Part shown: positions 6,329 to 13,001 of the stretch, piece after piece
How the letters are laid out: each line of letters begins with the position of its first letter
Numbering within the stretch: position 1 is the stretch's first letter
Origin: Desulfobacterales bacterium
Lineage (GTDB): Bacteria; Desulfobacterota; Desulfobacteria; Desulfobacterales; Desulfobacteraceae
Assembly: GCA_022361535.1 (NCBI GenBank)
Contig: JAKSAU010000460.1
Span: 1 to 16,552, forward strand
Direction of reading: 5' to 3'
DNA: 16,552 nucleotides
Made by a program: the position numbers and the translations under genes
Notes under the pieces: generated by a model
What the model saw: only the letters and a program-made list of their open reading frames with translations
What the model was told of the DNA's origin: nothing
Database searches by the model: none

Positions 6329-7286
6329 GACCTGCCTCAAACGTTTTGATCATTTCCAGGGTCTGGGCTTGGCTTGTAAGACCAGACAGTTTTTTTCTAA
6401 AAGCCGATGCCCCGGGCAATCCTTTAACAAACCATGACAGCCTGCCCCGCAGCATTTTGCAGGCAGGCTGTTCTCCAAAATAGTCCACATACAACCGAGT
6501 CAACTCTTCCATTTTTCTGAATATATCACCTGGCTCAGGACGAGTGTAACTGCCTTGTGAAATATAAGTTTCGATCTGTTCAAGGATAAAAGGATTAGCC
6601 ATGGCTGCCCGGCCCACCATAAGCGCGTCACAATTGGTTTGAGATAGCATTTTGGCCCCGTCTTCCGGTGTGTTGATGTCTCCGTTTCCAATGACGGGTA
6701 TATCGATTTGTTTTTTCAAACGCGTGATCTGTGACCAGTCTGCTTGTCCCCTGAAACCCTGGGTGGCTGTCCGGGGATGAAATGCAATGGCATCCACACC
6801 CTGATCTGCAGCTGTTTTTGCCAATGCCATGGCCTGATCGCCTGAATAATCCCAACCGGTCCTGATTTTGATGGTAAAAGGCAGGGTTGTTGCGTTGCGT
6901 ACTGCGGCAAGTATTTTTTTTGCAAGCTCAGGTTCTTTCATCAAGGCTACTCCGGCCCCTTGCTTGACAACTTTTTTAACGCTGCAGCCAAAATTGATAT
7001 CAATAATATCAGCAGTACCCATCTCATGGATAAAGGTCGCTGCTCTTCCCATGGATTCAGGATCAGAACCAAAAATTTGAACTGACAATGGGCGCTCAGC
7101 CTCATCTGACCTGAGCAGAGTTAATGTTTTTTCAGAATTATAAAAAATGCCTTTGGCACTGACCATTTCCGAACATACCACTGCACATCCGCAGCTTTTG
7201 ACCAACTGCCTGAAGGGCAAGTTGGTGATACCGGCAAGGGGTGCCAGAAAAGTAATGCCATTGATGTTAAGGTCTTTGATCTTCAT
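6318..7286 (-). CDS. dusB: tRNA-dihydrouridine synthase, DusB-like
   Basis: An FMN-dependent enzyme that reduces uridines in tRNA to dihydrouridine using NADPH. The 322 residues form a TIM barrel (about 1-240) plus a helical C-terminal tRNA-binding domain. Visible marks are APLAGITNLPFR (15-26), the catalytic Cys101 in INFGCSVKKVVKQGAG (canonical NMGCPVKK; here Phe and Ser are substituted), Lys140 in TIKIRTGW, His170 in FHPRTATQGFRG, GNGDI (200-204) and VGRAAMANPF (224-233). It starts within the stop of the DUF1848 gene (ATGA), so the two are co-translated. No terminator hairpin separates its end from queF, and the two coding regions overlap tail to tail by 11 nt. Confidence 0.93.
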   Translation of the reverse strand: MKIKDLNINGITFLAPLAGITNLPFRQLVKSCGCAVVCSEMVSAKGIFYNSEKTLTLLRSDEAERPLSVQIFGSDPESMGRAATFIHEMGTADIIDINFGCSVKKVVKQGAGVALMKEPELAKKILAAVRNATTLPFTIKIRTGWDYSGDQAMALAKTAADQGVDAIAFHPRTATQGFRGQADWSQITRLKKQIDIPVIGNGDINTPEDGAKMLSQTNCDALMVGRAAMANPFILEQIETYISQGSYTRPEPGDIFRKMEELTRLYVDYFGEQPACKMLRGRLSWFVKGLPGASAFRKKLSGLTSQAQTLEMIKTFEAGLRI

Positions 7287-8185
7287 ATCTGTTTTGTTTT
7301 CTTACGGGTGTCAAATTCTGTTCTGGCATAGCAAAAAAGGCAGTTGTGAGGGCAGGGGTGGTGATCATAGGCTCCCACATCAACAGATTTGGTGCATTGG
7401 CATCCTTTCTTGCGTCTCTGTCCGTAATCACCGGCTATTTCAGGATTACCACCGAATAGTTTTTTATAAAGCCTGCCGTCGATGCAGGCACTTGATTGAA
7501 CTTTCGTGGATAGGCCTGCTTGGTCTATCAGTTCTTTTTCACAGCACAGGGAAAGACTTATCCTCTTTTTTATCAAGGTGTTTGCCATATCTTCAATAAC
7601 TTGGCTTTTGGTTACCGTGTTCGGGTCAATAAGTTTAAGTTTGCCATGTGGGAATAGCCGGGCAAGCCTTACATCTACTTTTTTATACGGATCGTAAAAG
7701 CTTGTGATGCACCTTTTAATACCTATGCCTGACAGCCGGTCTGTAATGCTTTCAAAGCTGTCCAGGTTTGTCATGGTACATCCGTCCCTTTCATAAAAGC
7801 AGATGGGGTCAAACCGCCAGTTTATTTGGTTCGGGTCAAAGGCATCTGCAAGCCTTGCCATCTGGTTAAGTCTATCTTCGAGATCCGGAAGCTCTGGTTC
7901 TAACTCAGGTACAGGTGTGTTGATGGTAAAATTGAAAAAAAGGTTATACCCTTTTTCTTTAAGGATCTTGTGTGCGCCCATTTCAAAAAAAGGGCCAAAG
8001 TTTTTAGACCAAAACACGATGGTATGTACTGCTTTAGGCGTTGCATCGACAATCTTTGTCTTCCGGTTAAACGGATTGGTTATGATAAAGGTTCCCCTAT
8101 CGATCCGGTCCAGGAACCATGGCATATAAAACCCTGGAATATCCGTTCTTCTAGAAGCTGATAAAATTGGGATACGATCAGCCAA
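7283..8185 (-). CDS. DUF1848 family protein, putative C-terminal Fe-S site
   Basis: A 300-residue protein of the DUF1848 type, recognised from SASRRTDIPGFY (9-20), the VFWSKNFGPF segment, INWRFDPI and the cysteine-rich tail. The tail holds C262-x-C264 and then C278-x3-C282-x2-C285 within HPCPHNCLFCYA. The latter is exactly the CxxxCx(aromatic)C form of a radical-SAM [4Fe-4S] site, but placed at the C-terminus rather than the N-terminus. Function is unknown; a Fe-S or radical-SAM-related role is an inference. The start is TTG at 8185: the conserved motif begins at residue 9, and no good ATG precedes it. The first bases overlap the end of the upstream 140-aa gene by 8 nt, and its stop overlaps the dusB start, giving a three-gene operon. 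Confidence 0.85.
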   Translation of the reverse strand: MADRIPILSASRRTDIPGFYMPWFLDRIDRGTFIITNPFNRKTKIVDATPKAVHTIVFWSKNFGPFFEMGAHKILKEKGYNLFFNFTINTPVPELEPELPDLEDRLNQMARLADAFDPNQINWRFDPICFYERDGCTMTNLDSFESITDRLSGIGIKRCITSFYDPYKKVDVRLARLFPHGKLKLIDPNTVTKSQVIEDMANTLIKKRISLSLCCEKELIDQAGLSTKVQSSACIDGRLYKKLFGGNPEIAGDYGQRRKKGCQCTKSVDVGAYDHHPCPHNCLFCYARTEFDTRKKTKQI

Positions 8186-8600
8186 TCTCAGGTTCCGGTC
8201 CTGAATCCGGATCAGAATCTGTTCGGGCTTCCGGGTTCTTCTTGTTGTTCTTCAGGTCTGAAAACGAGATGATTTTCCCCTGGGATTCAGTTTTGGAATT
8301 GTCTTTATCAGAATCGGCGTCTTCGTTTTTGGGTTCTTTGGAAGGCAAGTTATCTCCGAGTGCATCCTGTGGACATTCCACAACCTCAAGCCGCATTTTT
8401 TTACCGTTCATGAAAAAATCGCCGCCGTTGATGTAGTCGTCCTTTAGTATCCAGGTGACCACCTGAAGGGGGATCTGGAGCATGAGCAGTTTGATTTGGT
8501 ACCAGTCTTTTTTGTGATCCGGTAAAATGCTTTCGACCCGGGCAAAAGAGACCGGGGTATCTTCCATATGGATGAGTACAATATCCTTAATTGTGGCCAT
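8178..8600 (-). CDS. Uncharacterised 140-aa protein with acidic tail
   Basis: Not recognised. Residues 1-76 look like a compact, partly beta-rich domain (IKDIVLIHMEDTPVSFARVE, WYQIKLLMLQIP, WILKDDYINGGDFFMNGKKM). Residues 80-140 are a low-complexity, highly acidic tail rich in Asp, Glu, Ser, Asn and Lys, likely disordered. No signal peptide or membrane segment is visible. A TGAGGA ribosome binding site lies six to seven bases ahead of the ATG. It is the first gene of the minus-strand operon with DUF1848 and dusB, and its last 8 bases overlap the DUF1848 start, so translational coupling is likely. The operon suggests a role tied to RNA modification or Fe-S chemistry, but nothing in the sequence proves it. 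Confidence 0.7.
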   Translation of the reverse strand: MATIKDIVLIHMEDTPVSFARVESILPDHKKDWYQIKLLMLQIPLQVVTWILKDDYINGGDFFMNGKKMRLEVVECPQDALGDNLPSKEPKNEDADSDKDNSKTESQGKIISFSDLKNNKKNPEARTDSDPDSGPEPEIG

Positions 8601-8872
8601 GTGTTCCTCAAATAGGGTTAATTTTTCTTGTTTTCAGCCAGGATATACCATACTCTCGTATTTATCAAAAGCAGGGAGTTCGTGGCCGTAAATAAATGGT
8701 ATTATTGCTTGAAACTGTATTGCAGGCGAAAGCGACTCCTTAGAATATGAGCTGTATTCTTGGAATAAGTGTTTTGTTCTGCCCTTTAAATGTAAGCCTT
8801 TGTCTCGAATACTTTTGCTTGTTTTTATGTGGATACAAGTTGAAAAGATGAGTGCGTACTCAGGAGGACCAA

Positions 8873-10288
8873 GTGGATAAAAAATGGCAGGTGTTTTTCC
8901 TGGTGGCACTATCCATCTTCATGTCTACGTTGGATTCAAGCATCGTGAATGTGGCCCTGCCTTATATTATGACGGACATGTCAAGGACCATGGCTTCAAT
9001 TCAATGGGTGGTGACTGTATACCTGTTGTTTGTTTCTTCCTTTCTTATGACTTTTGGAAGGCTGTCAGATATTGTGGGACGTCCGCGTATTTATCGCTTG
9101 GGGTTTGGTGTTTTTACTATTGGGTCTTTGTTGTGTGCCACCTCACCAAATTTGGGCTGGCTTGTTTTTTCACGGGCTGTTCAGGGAATTGGTGCATCTA
9201 TGCTCATGGCATGTTCGCCGGCTTTAATTGTAGATGTGTTTGAACCACAAAATCGTGGCAAGGCCCTTGGACTTGTCGGTACCAGCGTGGCAGCCGGACT
9301 GACATTGGGACCTGTTGTCGGAGGTTTCCTGCTCGAATATTTTTCCTGGCCTGTCATATTTTATATTAATATCCCCGTAGGGGTGTATGCCCTGGTATGT
9401 GCCAGTAGAATTTTTAAAAATCAGAAGACAGATGGCAGTCGGGAACCGATGGATTTTTTAGGAAGCCTGTGTATGGTCTGTATGGTAGCAGGGCTTGTGA
9501 TTTTGCTGGTCAGACTCCAGGACTGGGGGCTGTTTTCATTTCAAACAATCAGTTGCCTGCTCATAAGCCTCGGCGCTGCTGCCGGGGTGGCTATAAATGC
9601 CGGAAAGGCTGACCACCCGATACTGGATCCCGGTCTTTTTCGAATCAGAATGTTTGTAATGCCCCTGGCAGCCTCATTGATTATGTTTTCTGCACTCTTT
9701 TTTTTAGTATTTTTAATGCCGTTTTACCTAAGCCTTGCCTGTGGGTTTCCTCCGTCCCGGACAGGAGCCATGATGATTATTCCCTTTATACTGTTGCTGG
9801 TGGTTTCCCCTTTAGCCGGAACATTGTCCGACCGGCTTGGATCATCCATGTTGTGCAGTACTGGTATGGGATGCCTTGCCTTGTCCCTTGCCTTTTCCGC
9901 CACGTTGACTGCGTCAGCCGGGATTTTTGAGATTTTTTGGAGGTTGGCTCTGGCAGGCTTAGGAATCGGACTTTTTATTTCTCCCAACAGTATGGCAGCC
10001 ATGGGCGCTGTACCAATGGCCCGCCGAGGGGTTGCATCAGGTGCTGTTGCAACGGCCAGAAACCTTGGAATGGTCATAGGTGTTGCCCTGGCTTCAGGAA
10101 TATTTTCCCATACATTTAACCGGTTGACCCAGGGCATAGGCTTGGATCAATACTCTTCTGAGCTATCCTCTTTTTTTATGACCGGGTTTAAATATGCCAT
10201 GTTTACCGGCACTGCCATTGCCGTTGTGGGGATAGGGGTTACTATAGCCAGGGGAAAACAAACCATAAAGGAGATACAAAATGGATGA
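8873..10288 (+). CDS. MFS drug-type exporter, DHA2 family (14 TM)
   Basis: A polytopic inner-membrane proton antiporter of the EmrB/QacA (DHA2) kind, probably exporting a hydrophobic compound. I chose GTG at 8873 because AGGAGG (8862-8867) sits five bases ahead; an in-frame GTG at 8852 would add seven residues but has no such site. The resulting 471 residues suit 14 helices. Motifs are LDSSIVNVALP (20-30), motif A GRLSDIVGRP (62-71), RAVQGIGAS (101-109) and motif C around GLTLGPVVGGF (142-152). The N- and C-terminal halves each begin with the expected hydrophobic helices. The end overlaps the following hydrolase gene by 8 bases. No adjacent HlyD/EmrA-type adaptor is present, so it would act alone in the inner membrane. 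Confidence 0.9.
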   Translation: MDKKWQVFFLVALSIFMSTLDSSIVNVALPYIMTDMSRTMASIQWVVTVYLLFVSSFLMTFGRLSDIVGRPRIYRLGFGVFTIGSLLCATSPNLGWLVFSRAVQGIGASMLMACSPALIVDVFEPQNRGKALGLVGTSVAAGLTLGPVVGGFLLEYFSWPVIFYINIPVGVYALVCASRIFKNQKTDGSREPMDFLGSLCMVCMVAGLVILLVRLQDWGLFSFQTISCLLISLGAAAGVAINAGKADHPILDPGLFRIRMFVMPLAASLIMFSALFFLVFLMPFYLSLACGFPPSRTGAMMIIPFILLLVVSPLAGTLSDRLGSSMLCSTGMGCLALSLAFSATLTASAGIFEIFWRLALAGLGIGLFISPNSMAAMGAVPMARRGVASGAVATARNLGMVIGVALASGIFSHTFNRLTQGIGLDQYSSELSSFFMTGFKYAMFTGTAIAVVGIGVTIARGKQTIKEIQNG

Positions 10289-11072
10289 CAATCATATATA
10301 CAGTGTATTGGACCAGCCCATGGTGTCGCAGGTTTTATTTCATCCCAGAAAAAGTCCTGTTCAAAGGCCTCAGGCTCAAGCTCGTGAAGACATGATGATC
10401 CCGGTCAAGGACGGTAACACTGTAGGGGCTTCTCTGCACTTACATGATGCAAGCGCGCCAGTGTTACTCTTTTTCCATGGTAATGGGGAAATTGTTCCGG
10501 ATTATGATAGTCTTGGCCCTGTTTTCACCCGGGGCGCCGGGGTGAACTTTTTAGTCGTTGACTATCGGGGGTATGGGGATTCATCCGGAGAACCCGGAGT
10601 CCGCGCCATGCTCGAAGACAGTCATCAAGTGCTCTTTTTTATTCAGGAAGTGCTGGAAGATAGAAATATGACAGGCCCATTAAGTGTTATGGGAAGATCC
10701 TTAGGGTCTGCACCTGCATTGGAATTGGCTGCGTCCTATGGTGATTTATTCCATTGCCTGATCATTGAAAGCGGCTTTGCTTATGCCGGTCCTTTGTTGA
10801 GGGTGCTTGGGCTGGACCCGGACATGATCGGATTTCGGGAAGGACAGGGCATGGGGAATCTTGACAAGATGGTAAAGGTTTCGTGCCCCTGTCTTGTGAT
10901 CCATGCTCAGTTTGACCACCTGATTCCTTTTTCCGATGGCCAGGCGCTGTATGATACGTGTCCGGTTTCGGATAAATATTTGCTGGAAATCAAAGGGGCC
11001 AACCACAATGATATTTTTATGCATGGTATGGCCCCCTATTTGGAACAGGTGAAAAAATTCTGTGTTGGGTGA
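10281..11072 (+). CDS. Alpha/beta hydrolase (BEM46/ABHD13-like)
   Basis: A 263-residue soluble serine hydrolase. The oxyanion strand is LLFFHGNGE (62-70), followed by VVDYRGYGDSSGEP (92-105). The nucleophile Ser140 is in GRSLGS, the acid Asp212 in AQFDHLIP, and the base His242 in ANHND, giving a complete catalytic triad. This is the pattern of the BEM46/ABHD13-type family, often esterases or thioesterases of unknown substrate. No signal peptide is seen. AAGGAG (10268-10273) stands seven bases ahead of the ATG. It overlaps the MFS gene by 8 bases, so exporter and hydrolase are probably made together, perhaps handling the same compound. It is convergent with the usp gene, with only 16 bases between the two stops. 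Confidence 0.88.
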   Translation: MDDNHIYSVLDQPMVSQVLFHPRKSPVQRPQAQAREDMMIPVKDGNTVGASLHLHDASAPVLLFFHGNGEIVPDYDSLGPVFTRGAGVNFLVVDYRGYGDSSGEPGVRAMLEDSHQVLFFIQEVLEDRNMTGPLSVMGRSLGSAPALELAASYGDLFHCLIIESGFAYAGPLLRVLGLDPDMIGFREGQGMGNLDKMVKVSCPCLVIHAQFDHLIPFSDGQALYDTCPVSDKYLLEIKGANHNDIFMHGMAPYLEQVKKFCVG

Positions 11073-11088
11073 TAAGCTGCGTCTTTTT

Positions 11089-11619
11089 TTAATTATTGCC
11101 CAGGGGTACTACAAAAACCGGCACAGATGTCCTTTTGAGAACTTTTCTGACTACATTGTCCCCCATGGCTTCGGCTAAAAGACCGTGGCGTTTGCAGCCC
11201 ATGACAATGGCATCGCAGTTTTCTTCAACAGCAGTTTGGGAAATTTCACCGGCAACAGATTTACTCTCTGTTACCAGTATTTTCTCAATGGGAGATCCGG
11301 TTTCTACGGGTGCATCTTCAGACTCGCCATCAGCAAGAAAGCCTGCAATGGCCTGGCGGATACGCAAGGCATCCACATTTTTTCCCGTAAGCAGGTTCTG
11401 CGCCCCTGTTTTATGCTCGTTTTTCAGGTTTTGGTAAAGGGATTCTCCAAAAGCCATTCTTGCAAGTTTTTCAGAGTTTTTACTGGCCTCTTCCATGACA
11501 TGAAGTACAATGATATCCGCTCCTGAGTATGTGGAGTAGGATACGGCATGTTCAAACACCTCTTTCATATCTGTGGAAAGGTCAGACGCAAACAATATGC
11601 GTTTTGTTTCTTTAATCAT
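11089..11619 (-). CDS. Universal stress protein (UspA family)
   Basis: A 176-residue single-domain Usp. The N-terminal strand ILFASDLS holds the nucleotide-contacting Asp13, followed by the helix FEHAVSYST and the strand DIIVLHVMEE. The C-terminal ATP loop is MGCKRHGLLAEAMGDNV (140-156) and ends in SVPVFVVP. The usual G-x2-G-x9-G-S/T pattern is altered: the glycines fall at 141, 146 and 153, and the last is followed by DN instead of S/T. ATP binding is therefore uncertain. A loop of about 30 residues (90-120) is acidic. GGAG lies seven bases ahead of the ATG, and a promoter is seen at 11664-11691. Usp proteins act in the cytoplasm under starvation or redox stress; the target here is unknown. 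Confidence 0.9.
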   Translation of the reverse strand: MIKETKRILFASDLSTDMKEVFEHAVSYSTYSGADIIVLHVMEEASKNSEKLARMAFGESLYQNLKNEHKTGAQNLLTGKNVDALRIRQAIAGFLADGESEDAPVETGSPIEKILVTESKSVAGEISQTAVEENCDAIVMGCKRHGLLAEAMGDNVVRKVLKRTSVPVFVVPLGNN

Positions 11620-11663
11620 TATTTATCTCCAGTTTGAGTTATTTTACTTTGAGGTTCTTTCAT

Positions 11664-11691
11664 ATAATAAATGATATACATTGATAAGCAA
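11664..11691 (-). promoter_or_regulatory. Promoter of the usp gene
   Basis: Minus strand: TTGCTT at 11691-11686, a 16-bp spacer and TATTAT at 11669-11664 (five of six). The start would lie about 40 nt ahead of the usp ATG at 11619. Confidence 0.4.
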
Positions 11692-11744
11692 ACCCTATTC
11701 ATTTTTTCGCAGGTAAATGCCCTTGATGATCACAAATAATAACC

Positions 11745-11778
11745 AGCCTCTCGTTCACTCGCCGCCGGCGAGATGGCT
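11745..11778 (-). terminator. Hairpin beyond the zinc-ribbon gene, possible terminator
   Basis: AGCCTCTCG (11745-11753) pairs with CGAGA-T-GGCT (11769-11778, one bulged T), enclosing a competing CTCGCC/GGCGAG hairpin (11759-11772). Read on the minus strand, it lies just beyond the stop at 11787 and is followed by a modest TTATTATTT tract, so termination is plausible but not strong. Confidence 0.4.
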
Positions 11779-11786
11779 TAACTGGC

Positions 11787-11972
11787 TCATGAAAATCCGC
11801 CAGACCCTTTAGGAGTGCAGTTTGATGATCGTGTAAGGCTTGTGGCACTCATTTTTTTCATTACCTCTTGGCTGTTGCATTCCGGGCATTCCGGGCTCTG
11901 GTCATCGGAGCTAAAAACAAGTTTTTCAAAATCTGCATTACATTTTTCACATTGATACTCAAAAATAGGCAT
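11787..11972 (-). CDS. FmdB-type zinc ribbon protein
   Basis: A 61-residue protein beginning MPIFEYQCEKCNADFEKL, the standard opening of the FmdB/CxxC_CxxC_SSSS regulatory family. Zinc ligands are Cys8, Cys11, Cys29 and Cys32 (CPEC), followed by VMKKMSATS. The C-terminal 20 residues (Ser, Gly, Thr rich, one extra Cys) look disordered. The family was named from a putative regulator of formamidase, but its actual role is unsettled. AGAGGA lies seven bases ahead of the ATG. It follows the 135-aa membrane protein gene by 52 nt on the same strand and is probably transcribed with it. Confidence 0.85.
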   Translation of the reverse strand: MPIFEYQCEKCNADFEKLVFSSDDQSPECPECNSQEVMKKMSATSLTRSSNCTPKGSGGFS

Positions 11973-12024
11973 CTTGTTTCCTCTTTTTTTAGGGTCAGAA
12001 CCTGCCCTGTTTAAATTGTTTCAG

Positions 12025-12432
12025 TCATTGCTTCTGGCTTAAGGCCGCCTCCCTGATCATTGTGTACAAAGTACTAAAGTTGAGATTGTTCTGCTGTGCA
12101 GTTGTATTGAGTGTGCTTTCAGGATTCATGGCGATTCCTTTGAATGCCAGATTCTTAATAACAAGTGCTGGATCCACAGCGTATTTTTTACAAAACACGG
12201 TAAGAGATTTGTTTGCAAGTTCAGGGGACGGCTCTTGGGGAATGTGTACTGTTGCAGGGGCATGTATTATCGCCGCTGCCTGTTTATCTTCTTGTGGCTT
12301 ATCAAAAAATACTACGACAATGCCTGCGCTTAAAGCTATAAGTATAAAAGCTGCGAATCCTATTCGAAAGGGCGTAAATCTCATTTGATTAGAGTCGGGG
12401 TCAAGCCTTTTTCTATTTGTTCTTATAGTCAT
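12025..12432 (-). CDS. Uncharacterised single-helix membrane protein
   Basis: 135 residues. A basic cytoplasmic N-terminus (1-23) is followed by one strong transmembrane helix (about 24-43, IGFAAFILIALSAGIVVVFF), so the topology is N-in with the rest outside. A linker rich in Ala, Pro and His (45-75) leads to a C-terminal helical part (about 76-133). The end reads FKGIAMNPESTLNTTAQQNN then LNFSTLYTMI, which resembles the small repeat 'gi-a-p-d-x-TL-x-x-IA-x-x-n-g-x-s-x-x-x-L-y-x-x-I' seen at the C-termini of some membrane cytochrome-type proteins; this is a pattern impression only. The ribosome binding site is weak (AGG). It is transcribed away from the candidate selenoprotein gene, and their promoters overlap. 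Confidence 0.65.
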   Translation of the reverse strand: MTIRTNRKRLDPDSNQMRFTPFRIGFAAFILIALSAGIVVVFFDKPQEDKQAAAIIHAPATVHIPQEPSPELANKSLTVFCKKYAVDPALVIKNLAFKGIAMNPESTLNTTAQQNNLNFSTLYTMIREAALSQKQ

Positions 12433-12436
12433 TTAC

Positions 12437-12465
12437 CTGGAAATCAGCATAATAAGTATTATAAT
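12437..12465 (+). promoter_or_regulatory. Promoter of the small UGA-containing gene
   Basis: A perfect TATAAT at 12460-12465 with a poor -35 (CTGGAA at 12437-12442, 17-bp spacer). The predicted start near 12472 leaves a leader of about 77 nt before the ATG at 12549. A weak -35 beside a perfect -10 suggests an activator-dependent or sigma-S-like promoter, but that is inference. Confidence 0.45.
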
Positions 12466-12483
12466 TTACATATGTTATTATAA
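12459..12483. repeat. 25-bp near-perfect palindrome over facing -10 boxes
   Basis: TTATAAT (12459-12465), TT, the self-complementary core ACATATGT (12468-12475), T, ATTATAA (12477-12483). The arms are the two -10 boxes of the divergent transcription units, so the dyad may be only that coincidence, or an operator regulating both. Confidence 0.5.
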
Positions 12484-12504
12484 GTAAGGCGTAGAGAGTA
12501 GCAA
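12477..12504 (-). promoter_or_regulatory. Promoter of the 135-aa gene and zinc ribbon gene
   Basis: Minus strand: TTGCTA at 12504-12499 (four of six), a 16-bp spacer and a perfect TATAAT at 12482-12477. The start near 12470 leaves about 38 nt to the ATG at 12432. It overlaps the plus-strand promoter face to face. Confidence 0.45.
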
Positions 12505-12548
12505 GGTTACTAGCTTAAAAACGTGAAATAATACCCAGGAGAATTCAA

Positions 12549-12704
12549 ATGGAAACACTATTGATTATAGGTGGATTTGTGGCCGTGTATTTCTTACTTC
12601 AGATTTATATCCTGCCCAAAATGGGAATTTCCACTTGAATGAGAGATGCCTGTCGGGGGACAGGCAAGGACGATAAAAACAGTCCGTTTGAAAACAAAAA
12701 TTGA
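12549..12704 (+). CDS. Candidate small membrane selenoprotein (in-frame UGA at codon 30)
   Basis: ATG at 12549 follows AGGAG (12537-12541) by seven bases. The first 29 codons give METLLIIGGFVAVYFLLQ-IYILPKMGIST: one transmembrane helix (about 3-22) and a short PKMGIST turn. Codon 30 is TGA (12636-12638). The same frame then stays open for 21 codons, UMRDACRGTGKDDKNSPFENKN, ending at a second TGA (12702-12704). If the first UGA encodes selenocysteine, the product is 51 residues, with Sec30 and Cys35 forming a U-x4-C pair just beyond the membrane and a hydrophilic tail. A 7-bp hairpin at 12648-12665 is placed like a bacterial SECIS. An intrinsic terminator follows 30 nt after the end. Alternatives: a 29-residue membrane peptide that simply stops at the UGA, or a decayed gene. 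I cannot test homologues or the presence of selA/selB/selC here. Confidence is for the gene being real with UGA read as Sec. Confidence 0.6.
12636..12665 (+). promoter_or_regulatory. Candidate bacterial SECIS element
   Basis: UGA at 12636-12638, nine bases, then GCCTGTC (12648-12654), loop GGGG (12655-12658), GACAGGC (12659-12665): seven uninterrupted base pairs. Sixteen nt separate the UGA from the loop, and the loop starts with G. Both satisfy the published general shape of bacterial SECIS elements (loop about 16-37 nt after UGA, G among its first two bases). Confidence 0.6.
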
Positions 12705-12733
12705 TTAATGGGTGGTTCCCAAACAATATAGAG

Positions 12734-12790
12734 AGGCATTTTGCAAGTGTGGAATAAAGATATTCCACCTTCTTGTAGATGCCTTTTTAT
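12734..12790 (+). terminator. Intrinsic terminator of the small UGA-containing gene
   Basis: A long imperfect hairpin: AGGCAT (12734-12739) with ATGCCT (12779-12784), CAAG (12744-12747) with CTTG (12772-12775), and GTGGAATA (12749-12756) with TATTCCAC (12761-12768) around AAGA. TTTTAT follows at once. The outer stem can extend by a few A-U and G-U pairs. It closes a one-gene unit starting at about 12472. Confidence 0.7.
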
Positions 12791-12898
12791 CCATACTGAA
12801 CTTTTCATCACTCCCTATAATAATATCTTTCAGCATATAACCCTTCCTCTTGTTTGAAATAATCCATTGGCAGTTTCACAAGTTTTATCAGCAGTCTG

Positions 12899-12927
12899 TT
12901 GACAATAAATAGTCATGGTTTTATAGT
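12899..12927 (+). promoter_or_regulatory. Promoter of the merR-fadH operon
   Basis: Perfect TTGACA (12899-12904), a 17-bp spacer and TATAGT (12922-12927, five of six); the start near 12934 gives a leader of about 68 nt. A second, weaker set lies closer (TTGTAC 12956-12961, 17 bp, TATACT 12979-12984). Neither has the 19-20 bp spacer typical of promoters activated by MerR proteins. Confidence 0.55.
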
Positions 12928-13001
12928 TTTTGCAAAAAAAGTGAAAAGTGGCAGTTTGTACTTTTTATTATAGGAATATATACTTTACCAGGGAGAGACG
13001 G

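Noticed and set aside
8178..8185. UGA of the 140-aa gene as another selenocysteine codon
   Set aside because: Only a few codons follow before the next stop and no hairpin is placed after it; the overlap with the DUF1848 start explains the sequence.
8634..8909. A 91-codon minus-strand frame between the 140-aa gene and the MFS gene
   Set aside because: It overlaps the start and ribosome binding site of the MFS gene, lacks its own site and has unremarkable composition. Most likely chance.
11787..11789. UGA of the FmdB-type gene as selenocysteine
   Set aside because: The next in-frame stop comes after two codons, and the cysteines of the zinc ribbon are already complete.
12565..12811. Minus-strand frames opposite the candidate selenoprotein gene
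   Set aside because: They run through the terminator hairpin, have no ribosome binding site and overlap one another in different frames.
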